This document shows positions 40,216-48,162 of a DNA stretch of 64,000 bases, piece by piece. The position numbers and the translations under genes are program-made. This stretch comes from JARFPW01 sp035464655 (GTDB lineage: Bacteria > Gemmatimonadota > Gemmatimonadetes > Palauibacterales > Palauibacteraceae), in assembly GCA_035464655.1 (NCBI GenBank), contig DATHRZ010000078.1, positions 1-64,000 of the forward strand, in the 5' to 3' direction. Position 1 is the first letter of the stretch; each line of letters opens with the position of its first letter. Below the pieces are notes generated by a model. That model ran no database searches and had not been told where the DNA came from. It worked only from the letters and a program-made list of their open reading frames with translations.

Positions 40216-42441
40216 CTAGTCCGCGCCGAGCAGATCCTGGCGCGGCCGTGCGTTGTGCACCAAGAGCACGGTGCCGACCGTGTCCACCAGCCCTTGCAGC
40301 CGCTCGCCGTATGCGGCGGCGGCTCCCCGCTCGGGTTTCTGCATCCCGAGCAGGGTCAGGTCGGTCGTTCGGCTGTGCGTCGATATGAGCTGGGCGAGCG
40401 GCCGCGACGGGTCCGCCCGCACGATGATCTCGGGCGTCGCTTCGACCCGCACGTCCTCGAGCAGGCCCTCCATGTGCCGGCGGGAGGGCTCTATGCCCTC
40501 CTCGGACTCGACCACACGCAGTACGCGCAGGGTCGCGTTCCCCCACACGCCGTTGAGGCGGATCACGTGAGCGAGGAGCAGCATGAGATCGGCATTGCCG
40601 CCGCGTCCGCCCCACCAGACGTCGATCGACGTTCGATCCCCGAACCCGCGCTCTTCATCCATGTGCAGGAACATCGTCGACTTTCCCAGATCCGTCATGT
40701 CGCGCATCACTCGAAGAATGGTCGCGCGGCCCTCGGGCGTGCGGCTCCAGCCCATCAGTACGCTGTTGGCTTCCAGCTGCCCGATCCCGTGTGCCTGGAC
40801 GACAGAAACCGCTCCCTCGGCGAAATCGCGGACGATCTGCGCCTCGGCGAACGCAGCCATCCGCCGATCCTGGATGTACGTGCGAATGCGATTCTGGGCG
40901 GTATCGCGGAGCGACGGCTTGCTAATCTGGTCGACGGCGCCCGTGATGAGCTGCGAAAACGTGACGATCCCGCGGCCGCGACCCAGCCATTCCGCCAGCG
41001 TGACGAGATGCTCGCGGTTGTGAGGCTGTCCGGTGAACACCATCAGGTTCGGACGCCAGTTGCGGACGTCCGTCTCGACGGGCTGCCGCTCGAGATTCAA
41101 GAGCGAGTAGCGCGCGAGCGACGTCCAGATCCCGTTGCGCACGTCGCCCCACGAGCTTCCCATGCTGCGCCGGCTGAGTCCGAAGAATATGCCGTACGAG
41201 ATGAGGATCGCGCCGATCGTGGCCGGGGCGTGGATCAGGAACATCGCCCCGTAGCAGCCCGCCGCGCCGGCCAGCGACACCCACAGGGGCACGTTGAAGC
41301 GCGGCCGAAAGCTCGGGTTGCCGACCATCCGCTCGATCGCGCCGACCAGGTTCACCATGCCGTACGTGTTCAGGAAGAACATGGTGATGATCGGCGCGAC
41401 GAAGTTCAGATCGCCCATCCAAATGACCCCTACGGCGATCGCGCCGGTGATCAGCACGGCCATCCTTGGCTCGGTCGGGCTGCCGAGGTTGCCGGCGATC
41501 CAGCGAGGAACGACACGGTCCTTCGACACCGCCTGCAGGGTCCGAGGCGCCGCGAGCACGCTCCCGAGGGCGGAGGAGAGGGTCGACGCGGCGACGCCGG
41601 CGATGATCAGGGCCGGCACGCTGGCGATCTCCTGCATGGAATAGGGATTGGCGATCAGCTCGTCGGCCGGCAGCTGGTAGGCGAACCACAGGGCGGCCGC
41701 CACGTAGACGGTCGCCGTGAGAAGGATCGACGTGATCGTGCCGATCGGGATGCTCTTGCTCGGATCCTTCAGGTCGCCGGACAGGCTGATCCCCACCTCG
41801 ATGCCCGTCACGGCGGGGAAGAACACGGCAAAGACCACCCAGAAGCTGATCCCCTCGGAATACTGCGGCACGAGGTTCGGCTCGATCGTCTCGCCCCAAC
41901 CGCCGGTGAAGAACGAGATCAGCGCCAGCACGAGTACCGCGAGGATGAAGAACTGGAGTTTCAGGGCGAAATCAGCCCCCACCCATGCGATCACGACGAA
42001 CACGGCCGCGACGACCGTGGCCACGACCCTCGGGTCGAGGGCGGCCACGAACTCGAAGGACGCCATCGCCTCGGTGAAGCCGATGATGTAAAACGCGACC
42101 GAGATCGCCTGCGAGAAATAGAGCGGAATGCCGATCGCTCCACCGATCTCGAGTCCGAGGGAGCGGGAGATCAGGAAGTAGTTGCCCCCGGCCTTCACGT
42201 CCATCGACGTCGCGATGGCCGACAGCGACAGGCCGGTGAGGAACGAGATCGCGTTCGCGATCAAGATGATGAACAGCGCGCCGTAGAAGCCGGCCTGGCC
42301 GACGACCCATCCGGTCCGCAGGAACAGGATGATGCCCAGAATTGTCAGGACGTTCGGGGTGAACACCCCTGCGAACGTCCCGAACCGCGCGGTCGTCGCC
42401 TGACCCGCGGACACGGACCTCGTCGTCGCCGAATCCGTCAT
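40216..42441 (-). CDS. SLC12-type cation-chloride cotransporter family permease
   Basis: A 741-aa membrane protein. The first half has about 12 spans of the APC fold, starting with GTFAGVFTPNVLTILGIILF LR-type motif (start of TM1), KAGGNYFLISRSLGLEIGGA and FFPAVTGIEVGISLSGDLKD. The last 300 residues form a soluble C-terminal domain (MVFTGQPHNREHLVTLAEWL, DVWWGGRGGNADLMLLLAHV) similar to the cytoplasmic domains of Na-K-Cl/K-Cl cotransporter homologues. Which ions or amino acids are moved cannot be read off the sequence. It ends 4 bases from the lipocalin, tail to tail, and shares its strand with the small membrane genes that follow. Confidence 0.85.
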   Translation of the reverse strand: MTDSATTRSVSAGQATTARFGTFAGVFTPNVLTILGIILFLRTGWVVGQAGFYGALFIILIANAISFLTGLSLSAIATSMDVKAGGNYFLISRSLGLEIGGAIGIPLYFSQAISVAFYIIGFTEAMASFEFVAALDPRVVATVVAAVFVVIAWVGADFALKLQFFILAVLVLALISFFTGGWGETIEPNLVPQYSEGISFWVVFAVFFPAVTGIEVGISLSGDLKDPSKSIPIGTITSILLTATVYVAAALWFAYQLPADELIANPYSMQEIASVPALIIAGVAASTLSSALGSVLAAPRTLQAVSKDRVVPRWIAGNLGSPTEPRMAVLITGAIAVGVIWMGDLNFVAPIITMFFLNTYGMVNLVGAIERMVGNPSFRPRFNVPLWVSLAGAAGCYGAMFLIHAPATIGAILISYGIFFGLSRRSMGSSWGDVRNGIWTSLARYSLLNLERQPVETDVRNWRPNLMVFTGQPHNREHLVTLAEWLGRGRGIVTFSQLITGAVDQISKPSLRDTAQNRIRTYIQDRRMAAFAEAQIVRDFAEGAVSVVQAHGIGQLEANSVLMGWSRTPEGRATILRVMRDMTDLGKSTMFLHMDEERGFGDRTSIDVWWGGRGGNADLMLLLAHVIRLNGVWGNATLRVLRVVESEEGIEPSRRHMEGLLEDVRVEATPEIIVRADPSRPLAQLISTHSRTTDLTLLGMQKPERGAAAAYGERLQGLVDTVGTVLLVHNARPRQDLLGAD

Positions 42442-42455
42442 CTACGCTACGCCGT

Positions 42456-42935
42456 TCAGAATCCGGGCAGGGGAGGACGATATGTCATCAGGAGGACAGA
42501 ACCCAGCGGCCCGGCGATCGCGATCAGCGTCCACGACCACCAGTAGCGGTACAGAAGGTCGTATTCCTTCCACGGAACTTCGGCGCCGGTTCCCGAACCG
42601 ACGAGCTCCTGCAGGTCGCGCTGAAGGCCCGCACGGACGGTCGCGAGTACGACGAGCCCCATGCCGAGCAGGCCGATCGCCCACACGACCCAGCCGGTGC
42701 CGAAGATCGACAGCTCCATGCGAAGCGCCGCCACGACCCCGCCGATGACGATGCCGAGGGCGCCGGGAAGCGTGAACCACAGATCAGACCGCCGGATGCT
42801 TTCGAACGTGTGCGCGACCACGACCGGGTCTCGCGAGCGGCTCGCCTGGGCGGCCCAGAACAGGCTGGTCGCCAGATTCCCCAGGAACAGGACGATCGCC
42901 AGCACGTGGAACAGCCTCCACTCCAAGGGTCCCAT
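42456..42935 (-). CDS. DUF2269-like small integral membrane protein
   Basis: A 159-aa protein, start at the ATG at 42935 with GGGAGGG upstream; an in-frame start 84 bases further up lacks conserved content. Four spans can be drawn (WRLFHVLAIVLFLGNLATSL, LPGALGIVIGGVVAALRM, GWVVWAIGLLGMGLVVLAT, WWSWTLIAIAGPLGSVLLMT). The layout and HxxxxxxFLGN start resemble DUF2269/heme-like membrane proteins. It lies 14 bases upstream of the transporter gene on the same strand, so the two may be co-expressed. Confidence 0.7.
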   Translation of the reverse strand: MGPLEWRLFHVLAIVLFLGNLATSLFWAAQASRSRDPVVVAHTFESIRRSDLWFTLPGALGIVIGGVVAALRMELSIFGTGWVVWAIGLLGMGLVVLATVRAGLQRDLQELVGSGTGAEVPWKEYDLLYRYWWSWTLIAIAGPLGSVLLMTYRPPLPGF

Positions 42936-43045
42936 CGCTTCCCTCCCCTGACACTTAGCCTTCGTTATCGGCCGGTGCGACGGGGGAGAAGCTATCGGCA
43001 TGACGGGCGGACTCGCCATACAGGGGCCGTCCAGCGGCCCCTCGC

Positions 43046-43771
43046 TCAGCCGATGGGCGCCGGATCCTCACCGGTGCGAGTGGGCCACGGCTGGCGAATC
43101 CGCATGGGGGCCGTCGCTCGAAACCGGGCACGCTGCCATGCGTGCAGCCGCCAGACGGAGACGGCTGCCGCCACGCCGAGCGGCGCGGCGACGACCCCGG
43201 CGACTGCCGTCCCCCAGGCGGCCGCGTATAGCTCGCCGTAGGAGACGGCCCACACGTCGGCCTGAAGCGCGAGCACAGACGTCAGCAGGAAACACAGCCA
43301 GAGCGTCCACCACAGCGACAGCAGGTGCGGGACGGAGGCGGCTTGCCAGTCTTCGATGTGATCGGGATGGGAGGCCCGGAACAGCTCGCGCAGCACATCC
43401 AGCGGCTTCCAGAATTGCACGACGGGAACGAAGAACCATGCGACGGACGCCCCCGGCCCAAAGCGCATGCCGGAGGCCGAGAGCGCGTGTGCGTTGGCGT
43501 TCATCGTGTGGATCCAGCGAAGGAACAGCCCGGCCGCGAGCACGAAGACCAACAGTTGCAGCCCACCAACGAACGCGCGCCGGTTCTCGTCGGCGGTGAG
43601 CTCGTTCGCATACACGTGACCGGCGGCGAGCGCGCGTTCCAGCAGGGCGATCTCGAGGAAAGTCGACCATATGCCGACCTCGGCGAGGACGACGAAAATC
43701 GCCAGAACCGCGATCAGGCTGAGCGTGAGACGGGTCGAGTCCCGGTAAGCGCGAACGGTCCTGCCAGACAT
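43046..43771 (-). CDS. DUF4328 domain membrane protein
   Basis: A 241-aa protein with about six hydrophobic spans (LTLSLIAVLAIFVVLAEVGI, FVGGLQLLVFVLAAGLFLRW, VAWFFVPVVQFWKPLDVLRE, LLSLWWTLWLCFLLTSVLAL, WGTAVAGVVAAPLGVAAAVS). The hallmark is the PGASVAWFFVPVVQFWKPLD motif and LRWIHTMNANAHAL, as in DUF4328 proteins of unknown function. The C-terminus is a basic tail. It is an isolated gene 110 bp from the DUF2269-like gene. Confidence 0.85.
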   Translation of the reverse strand: MSGRTVRAYRDSTRLTLSLIAVLAIFVVLAEVGIWSTFLEIALLERALAAGHVYANELTADENRRAFVGGLQLLVFVLAAGLFLRWIHTMNANAHALSASGMRFGPGASVAWFFVPVVQFWKPLDVLRELFRASHPDHIEDWQAASVPHLLSLWWTLWLCFLLTSVLALQADVWAVSYGELYAAAWGTAVAGVVAAPLGVAAAVSVWRLHAWQRARFRATAPMRIRQPWPTRTGEDPAPIG

Positions 43772-43852
43772 AATGCCTCCGTGCGGACGTGATCTCCCAC
43801 CGTGTCAGCCTGCACGTTTCACGCCGACGCGCGGAGGGCGCGCCGATGGCGA

Positions 43853-44000
43853 TCAGGGGCGGTTCTGTCCTCCATCCGTCGACACTTTTTTCAGTCCGGC
43901 CACGTTCAGCGTGGTGCTCGTGAGGAGCATCGTCGGGACGACCCCGACCAGCGCCACCGGAACGCTGGACATGACGATGAGCGTTGGGGCGCCCGACCGA
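43853..44000 (-). pseudogene. Relic of an RND/HAE1-type efflux pump
   Basis: The minus strand reads LIVMSSVPVALVGVVPTM and then LLTSTTLNVAGLKK before a stop at 43855-43853. This corresponds to the membrane segment before the NNAIV motif of RND pumps (IxMxSVPxALxGVxxxLxLTGTTLNxxSL). Only about 30 of roughly 1,030 residues remain, and the frame continues upstream into the methyltransferase gene without a start. It is a remnant of a deleted transporter. Confidence 0.5.
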
Positions 44001-44012
44001 CCCCGGGCGTCG

Positions 44013-44720
44013 TCATCGGGCCAGGAACTGCCGGATGCGCCACGGGCCGTCCGACGCCTCGTGCTCCAGCGCCCAACCCGAGCCCCAAGCGATCTCCTCG
44101 ATCTCGTCCCGCGTCGTGAGCCAGAGGTGGAACCAGTCGGTCAACTGCTCACGATAGCCCACCCGAACGGAGAGAAGTCCGGGGGGTCGGCCGCGCTCAC
44201 GGTTCCGTTCGTGATAGGCGAGATGCCCGGGATCGTTCGTGTCGAGGGGATCGATCGTCGACGTGACGAGCACGCCGTCGGCCTCGACCAGGCCGCGCAG
44301 TCGTTCCATGTAAGCCGGGAGCAAGTCGGGATCCTGGTGCGCACCGAACGAGTTGCCCATCGAGACGATCGACCCGAAGCTCCCGGTCTCGAAATCGAGA
44401 TCTCGGAGGTCCATCACACGCGCGTCGAGGCACCCGCGCATGCCGGCGATCTTGACGGCCAGCGGCGACGCGTCGATCGCGACCACCGACAGATCGTGAT
44501 TCTGCAGGTAGATGGCGTACGAGCCGGGCCCGGCCGCGACATCGAGGACGGGACCGGAGAGCCGTCCGAGCGCTTCCTTCTCCGCCGGAAAGCGGGGCGC
44601 CTCGAAGTAGTACGCGGCGGTGTCGAATGTATCCTCGCGACCGTCGTTGCGCTCGATCACGTGGGGGTGCGGAGCCCCCTCCCATTGATCGCGGTAGATC
44701 CTGCCCCAGATATCCGTCAT
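44013..44720 (-). CDS. Class I SAM-dependent methyltransferase
   Basis: A 235-aa protein from the ATG at 44720, whose ATG overlaps the stop of the deaminase gene (ATGA). The SAM-binding motif I is GPVLDVAAGPGSYAIYLQNH at about 65, followed by motif II VVAIDASPLAVKIAGMRG, and then the acidic DARVMDLRDLDFETGSF and SIVSMGNSFGAHQDP. The C-terminal part (TIDPLDTNDPGHLAYHERNR) is variable. Function is probably small-molecule or protein methylation. The coupling to a cytosine deaminase suggests a shared role in pyrimidine-derivative metabolism, but that is only inference. Confidence 0.85.
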   Translation of the reverse strand: MTDIWGRIYRDQWEGAPHPHVIERNDGREDTFDTAAYYFEAPRFPAEKEALGRLSGPVLDVAAGPGSYAIYLQNHDLSVVAIDASPLAVKIAGMRGCLDARVMDLRDLDFETGSFGSIVSMGNSFGAHQDPDLLPAYMERLRGLVEADGVLVTSTIDPLDTNDPGHLAYHERNRERGRPPGLLSVRVGYREQLTDWFHLWLTTRDEIEEIAWGSGWALEHEASDGPWRIRQFLAR

Positions 44721-45154
44721 TCGCCGATGTCTTCGTTCCACAGCTCCGGATTCGCCGCGATGAACCGGCGCATCAAGTCGACGCAGCGGGCATCGTCGCG
44801 GACGTCGACGTCTACGCCCCTGTCGACAAGAAGCGTCTCGTCGCCGAGAAAGGTCCGGTTCTCGCCGATGACGACACGCGGGATGCCGTACAGCAGAATG
44901 GCGCCGGTACACATCGGGCACGGAGACAGCGTTGTGTAGAGCGTCGAAGCCCGATACACCGACGCGGGCCGACGGCCGGCGTTCTCGAGCGCGTCCATCT
45001 CGCCGTGCAGCACTACGCTGCCCTTCTGCACGCGCCGGTTGTGGCCACGCCCGATGATCTCGTCTTCGTGAACCAGCACCGAGCCGATCGGGATGCCGCC
45101 CTCGGCCAGGCCCTGCTCCGCTTCGGCGATCGCGGCGGCGAGAAAGGCGTCCAT
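44717..45154 (-). CDS. Cytosine deaminase, yeast Fcy1 type
   Basis: A 145-aa zinc deaminase of the CDA fold. The zinc and proton shuttle motif is HGEMDALENAGR (H-x-E) and the second is PCPMCTGAI (PCxxC). Flanks follow the yeast cytosine deaminase closely (YTTLSPC, GIPRVVIGENRTFLGDE, and the C-terminus W.EDIGE). It converts cytosine to uracil plus ammonia, so it salvages pyrimidine. It is first in a coupled pair with the methyltransferase. Bacterial homologues of the fungal type are fewer than the CodA type. Confidence 0.92.
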   Translation of the reverse strand: MDAFLAAAIAEAEQGLAEGGIPIGSVLVHEDEIIGRGHNRRVQKGSVVLHGEMDALENAGRRPASVYRASTLYTTLSPCPMCTGAILLYGIPRVVIGENRTFLGDETLLVDRGVDVDVRDDARCVDLMRRFIAANPELWNEDIGE

Positions 45155-45467
45155 TCAGGGTTCCTCCGGGCGGATGGCGCTGGGGGGCAAGCGCGACGAT
45201 GGCGCCCACCATGACCTTATCGTCGGGCCGTCGCCCCCCGGGGGCAACCCGAAGGACCGACGCCAGAGGAACAGGCGGTACTTAGGGCGGTAGAGTCCCG
45301 GTGACGGCCCGGGACGACGCACGGGGGCTCGATCGGGCGCTGGCCGACGTGCGGGGGCTACGCGGACTCCTGTACCGGATGTTCGACCGCGTGGCCGATG
45401 GCGAGCTCGAGCGCGTGGATACCCGACTCTGCGCATCAGAAGGTCTCCCTCTGCGGCGGCGGAATCT
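45155..45467. other. Gap between the deaminase and the tRNA-Gly half repeat
   Basis: About 310 bp with no supported gene. A plus-strand frame (45301 onward) reads ALADVRGLRGLLYRMFDRVA but runs through the tRNA half, so it is probably chance. A hairpin-like CCCCCCGGGGGC occurs near 45230. If the 2.2-kb segment was inserted into tRNA-Gly(TCC), this DNA originally lay right after the tRNA 3' end. Confidence 0.35.
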
Positions 45468-45510
45468 AAGCGGGCGACCGGGGTCGAACCGGCGACCTTC
45501 AGCTTGGAAG
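45468..45510 (-). repeat. 43-bp direct repeat, truncated tRNA-Gly(TCC) 3' half (attR-like)
   Basis: Identical over 43 bases to 47661-47703. It covers the tRNA from the anticodon through the acceptor 3' strand and the base beyond. The T-arm matches tRNA-Gly(TCC) rather than the neighbouring Gly(CCC) or Gly(GCC). No 5' half is present, so it is not a functional tRNA. Confidence 0.9.
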
Positions 45511-45570
45511 AACGAGTCCGGCCCCCGACCAGCCACGGTGAGCCCCGAGAAATCAGCGGATCCGTCTCAG

Positions 45571-45600
45571 TGACCACGGTGGACCACGGTCAGCCACGGT
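45571..45600. repeat. Three CCACGGT repeats at exact 10-bp spacing
   Basis: CCACGGT begins at 45574, 45584 and 45594, one helical turn apart. A further copy is at 45533 and a degenerate one (CAACGGC) follows at about 45604. They lie 60-90 bases inside the element's half-tRNA end. Phased short repeats beside an att core look like recombinase arm sites, or an operator. Confidence 0.55.
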
Positions 45601-45634
45601 GGGCAACGGCACAATTAATGGCACACGCTTCGGA

Positions 45635-45679
45635 TTAGTCGGACGCTCGCCCAGCGAAGAACTCCTGGTAGGACTTCAT
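45635..45679 (-). pseudogene. Truncated start of a second TolB/TPR paralogue
   Basis: An ATG that overlaps the stop of the TolB/TPR gene (ATGA) begins MKSYQEFFAGRASD and stops. Its first residues look like the N-terminus of the upstream gene (GYQQFFAELKRR). It may be the surviving start of a coupled paralogue cut off at the element border. The similarity is only about eight residues, so chance is possible. Confidence 0.35.
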
Positions 45680-47622
45680 GGCGTCGAGTCCTCCGCGGCC
45701 GCCGCAGCTGCCCGCTGAGCATCCGCCTGCCTCAGGATCGCCGGACGCACGCGCTCCTCGGGCGGCGTGCGCTGGACTGTCAGGCCACCGAGCCCGAGCG
45801 ACTCCATATGCGCCTGGAATCGGGGGTGCGACCGGATCGGATCCAGGAGCGGCGACCAAATGGTCTCAATGCGAAGCGGTGATCCGTCCCAACCTTCGAT
45901 GTGTGTGTCCACTGCGAGGTCATACTCGTTTAGCAGGATATAGTCGAATCTGTTCAGGTTGAGCCGGTCCCTCAGAGAGTCGGCCAGCAGCTCCATCCGG
46001 CCAGCCCGCACCGCCGTCACGTAGTCTGCCGAATCCGCCGCTACGAGGCCTCCTATCCACTCGCCGGCAACCAGTTTCGTAACGCCCTCAAGCCTAAGTC
46101 GGACCAAGTCTTCGTAACGCCCCTCCTCGGCGGCTCTCAGGATGGGCAGCGTCCGAGGAATCCATCTGTCCCGAAAGAAGATGTACTTGTCGCTCATTCC
46201 CTGGCGGAGTGCCCAATCCAGCAATTCCTCGGCCTCGTCAAACCGGCTGTCCAAATTCATGAGTGTGAACAGCAACTGTGACACTCGAACTGGAGCAGGA
46301 TCGAGTGCCGCCGCGCGGTCCAGCGACAGGACGGACTCTGCGACCCGTCCCTGCTTCCCGAGCCACTCGCCGTACTGCTGATGGACCTCAGCGTTGTCGG
46401 GGTCGAGATCCAGTGCCTGGCGATAGAAGCGCTCCGCCTCGGCCCACTCCATTCGATCGCGGTGGATGCTGCCCAGCGCCACGAGGGCCGCCGGATTCTG
46501 CGGCTGCAGCTCCAGGGCTCGGCGGGCGACACGCTCGGCCTCAGCCAGCGTCGAGTAGAACGAGGTCGAGTCGTAGCGGACCATCCACAAGCTGATCTCC
46601 ATCGCCTCCGCGAGACCTGCCCAGGCCGGGGCCCAAGCCGAATCGCGGTCGATCGCCGCTTCGAAGAGGTCGATGGCGTCCAGCGTTCCCTGCCCGCGCT
46701 CCCGAAGTCGTGAGCGACCGGCCAGGTACAGGTCGTACGCTTCCAGGTCTGCTGTCGGGGTGACGAGGTCGGCGGCGTTATCCAGGCCAAGGGGCACCTT
46801 GAGGGCTTCGGCAATCGCCTCCGCGATCTCAATCTGGATGTCGAAGACGTTGGCTGCCGGTCGCGTGTAGCTTTCCGTCCAGAGGTGCGAACCGTCGGCG
46901 ACGTCAATGAGCTGCGCAGTTATCCTCAGTTGGCCGCCGTCTTTTCTGACGCTTCCTTCGATCAGGTGTCGAACTCCTAGTTCGCTGCCTATTTCCCGGA
47001 GATCCTTGTTCTCGCCCTTGTACGCGAACGCCGAGGTTCGACCCGCCACGCGGAGTTCCTTGATCTTCGCGAGGGTATTCAAGATCTCCTCGGTCATGCC
47101 GTCGCTGAAGTACTCCTGCTCCTCGTCGGCGCTCATGTTGACGAAAGGCAGGACGGCGATCGAAGGCCTAGTGTCCTCAGACAGGTCAACCAGCTGTAGA
47201 CCGCTGATCAGGTTAGCCTGCGCCACATCCCCGGTCTCAGGTGCCGTTTGCCGTCCCATCCACCAGCCTCCGAACAGCAGACCGGCCCCGGCTAGCGCGA
47301 GCAGGCCGGCTGGCCACCGCTTGGAAGCCGGTTGAGCCACGATGGCTTCGATCTCGCCCGGTGCGGCTGGCTCCGCCTTCTGCACACCCTCCGGCGTCAC
47401 CTCGAAGGCCCAGGCCAGCACGAGGGCCACCGGGAATCCGAGGAGCAGAAGCCCTACCACGAGAGACAGGAATGAGTCGGAGAGACCCAGCGCGGTCCCA
47501 AGTGGCTCTGCCACCTGCAGAACACCGAACGCTACGGCCCCGTAGATCGCCGCCACCTTGAACACGTGACGCCGCTTGAGTTCGGCGAAAAACTGCTGGT
47601 ACCCCCGGCCGGAAACCGTCAT
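45676..47622 (-). CDS. TolB-like/TPR membrane protein (element cargo)
   Basis: A 648-aa protein; the ATG at 47622 has GGGG just upstream, and an ATG four codons earlier is an alternative. The N-terminus YQQFFAELKRRHVFKVAAIY leads into two membrane spans (AAIYGAVAFGVLQVAEPLG, FLSLVVGLLLLGFPVALVLAW) and a third near 110 (WPAGLLALAGAGLLFGGWWM). A TolB/FlgO-type domain follows (SIAVLPFVNMSADEEQEYFS, DGMTEEILNTLAKIKELRVA, IGSELGVRHLIEGSVRKDGG), then TPR repeats from about 290 (RALELQPQNPAALVALGSIH, RQALDLDPDNAEVHQQYGEW). Related to the protein at 303-2642. It is the only full gene in the tRNA-Gly-bounded segment. Confidence 0.85.
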   Translation of the reverse strand: MTVSGRGYQQFFAELKRRHVFKVAAIYGAVAFGVLQVAEPLGTALGLSDSFLSLVVGLLLLGFPVALVLAWAFEVTPEGVQKAEPAAPGEIEAIVAQPASKRWPAGLLALAGAGLLFGGWWMGRQTAPETGDVAQANLISGLQLVDLSEDTRPSIAVLPFVNMSADEEQEYFSDGMTEEILNTLAKIKELRVAGRTSAFAYKGENKDLREIGSELGVRHLIEGSVRKDGGQLRITAQLIDVADGSHLWTESYTRPAANVFDIQIEIAEAIAEALKVPLGLDNAADLVTPTADLEAYDLYLAGRSRLRERGQGTLDAIDLFEAAIDRDSAWAPAWAGLAEAMEISLWMVRYDSTSFYSTLAEAERVARRALELQPQNPAALVALGSIHRDRMEWAEAERFYRQALDLDPDNAEVHQQYGEWLGKQGRVAESVLSLDRAAALDPAPVRVSQLLFTLMNLDSRFDEAEELLDWALRQGMSDKYIFFRDRWIPRTLPILRAAEEGRYEDLVRLRLEGVTKLVAGEWIGGLVAADSADYVTAVRAGRMELLADSLRDRLNLNRFDYILLNEYDLAVDTHIEGWDGSPLRIETIWSPLLDPIRSHPRFQAHMESLGLGGLTVQRTPPEERVRPAILRQADAQRAAAAAAEDSTP

Positions 47623-47660
47623 GGGCCCCAACATCGGGGATGATGGGGATTTAGGAAAGA

Positions 47661-47703
47661 AAGCGGGCGACCGGGGTCGAACCGGCGACCTTCAGCTTGG
47701 AAG
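47661..47703 (-). repeat. 43-bp direct repeat within intact tRNA-Gly(TCC) (attL-like)
   Basis: Partner of 45468-45510, identical in all 43 bases. It forms the 3' half of the complete tRNA, so the tRNA remains functional after the presumed insertion. Confidence 0.9.
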
Positions 47704-47734
47704 GCTGACGCTCTGCCAACTGAGCTACGCCCGC
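47662..47734 (-). tRNA. tRNA-Gly(TCC)
   Basis: A 73-base tRNA. Acceptor stem GCGGGCG/CGCCCGC, D arm GCTCAGTTGGCAGAGC, anticodon stem TCAGC/GCTGA with loop CTTCCAA (anticodon TCC), T arm CCGGTTCGACCCCGG, discriminator T. It reads GGA. It is last in a four-tRNA minus-strand cluster. Confidence 0.95.
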
Positions 47735-47785
47735 ATGTACAACGTCTCGGATCGCCGATTTCGTAAATCTCGCTACGCTCCGAAG

Positions 47786-47858
<73 letters not shown>

Positions 47859-47885
47859 GCGCCGCCGATCCGGCGGATCCTGCCA

Positions 47886-47959
47886 TGGGGCGGGAGGGAC
47901 TCGAACCCCCGACTTCTGCGATGTGAACGCAGCGCTCTAGCCAGCTGAGCTACCGCCCC
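47886..47959 (-). tRNA. tRNA-Val(CAC)
   Basis: A 74-base tRNA. Acceptor stem GGGGCGG/CCGCCCC, anticodon stem CTGCG/CGCAG around loop TTCACAT (anticodon CAC, codon GTG), discriminator A. Confidence 0.95.
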
Positions 47960-47979
47960 GGGTGCCTCGCCTTCGTAAG

Positions 47980-48052
47980 AGCGGGCGACCGGGTTCGAAC
48001 CGGCGACCTCAACCTTGGCAAGGTTGCGCTCTACCAGCTGAGCTACGCCCGC
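47980..48052 (-). tRNA. tRNA-Gly(GCC)
   Basis: A 73-base tRNA. Acceptor stem GCGGGCG/CGCCCGC, anticodon stem CAACC/GGTTG around loop TTGCCAA (anticodon GCC, reading GGC and GGT). First of the cluster. Confidence 0.95.
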
Positions 48053-48062
48053 GTACTGCCTT

Positions 48063-48100
48063 CGATGAAAATGGGAGCCGCCCCGAAGGGTCGACTCCCA
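48063..48100 (-). terminator. Hairpin with T-tract in the leader of the tRNA cluster
   Basis: TGGGAG (48072-48077) pairs with CTCCCA (48095-48100), with inner pairs closing on a GAA loop. On the minus strand ATTTTC follows. It is 63 bases past the Hcp-like gene stop, so it can terminate that transcript. It also lies downstream of the tRNA promoter at 48110-48138, so it would be in the tRNA leader and might act as an attenuator or a processing signal. Confidence 0.6.
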
Positions 48101-48109
48101 GTGCCGGGG

Positions 48110-48138
48110 ATTCTATCTCCGGGCCGCGCGCGGGTCAA
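48110..48138 (-). promoter_or_regulatory. Sigma-70 promoter of the tRNA-Gly/Val cluster
   Basis: On the minus strand TTGACC (48133-48138) and TAGAAT (48110-48115) are separated by exactly 17 bases. The start of transcription would be near 48103, about 50 bases before tRNA-Gly(GCC). Confidence 0.75.
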
Positions 48139-48162
48139 TCCACCGCGGCGAACCTCTCCGGG

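Larger units (their letters stand above)
45468..47703 (-). mobile_element. Candidate integrase-less element at tRNA-Gly(TCC)
   Basis: The interval is bounded by a 43-bp identical direct repeat that equals the 3' half of tRNA-Gly(TCC), the usual outcome of tyrosine-recombinase integration at a tRNA 3' end: one end keeps a whole tRNA, the other a half. It holds one TolB/TPR gene, an aborted second start, and 10-bp-phased repeats near the far end. Base composition is visibly poorer in G+C than the flanks. No integrase, transposase or excisionase is present, so it would be a remnant, a satellite moved in trans, or an old recombination duplicate. Confidence 0.55.

Noticed and set aside
45301..45573. 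Plus-strand frame of 90 codons between the deaminase and the element
   Set aside because: Its C-terminal part is the antisense of the tRNA-Gly half and it has no clear ribosome site or recognised domain.
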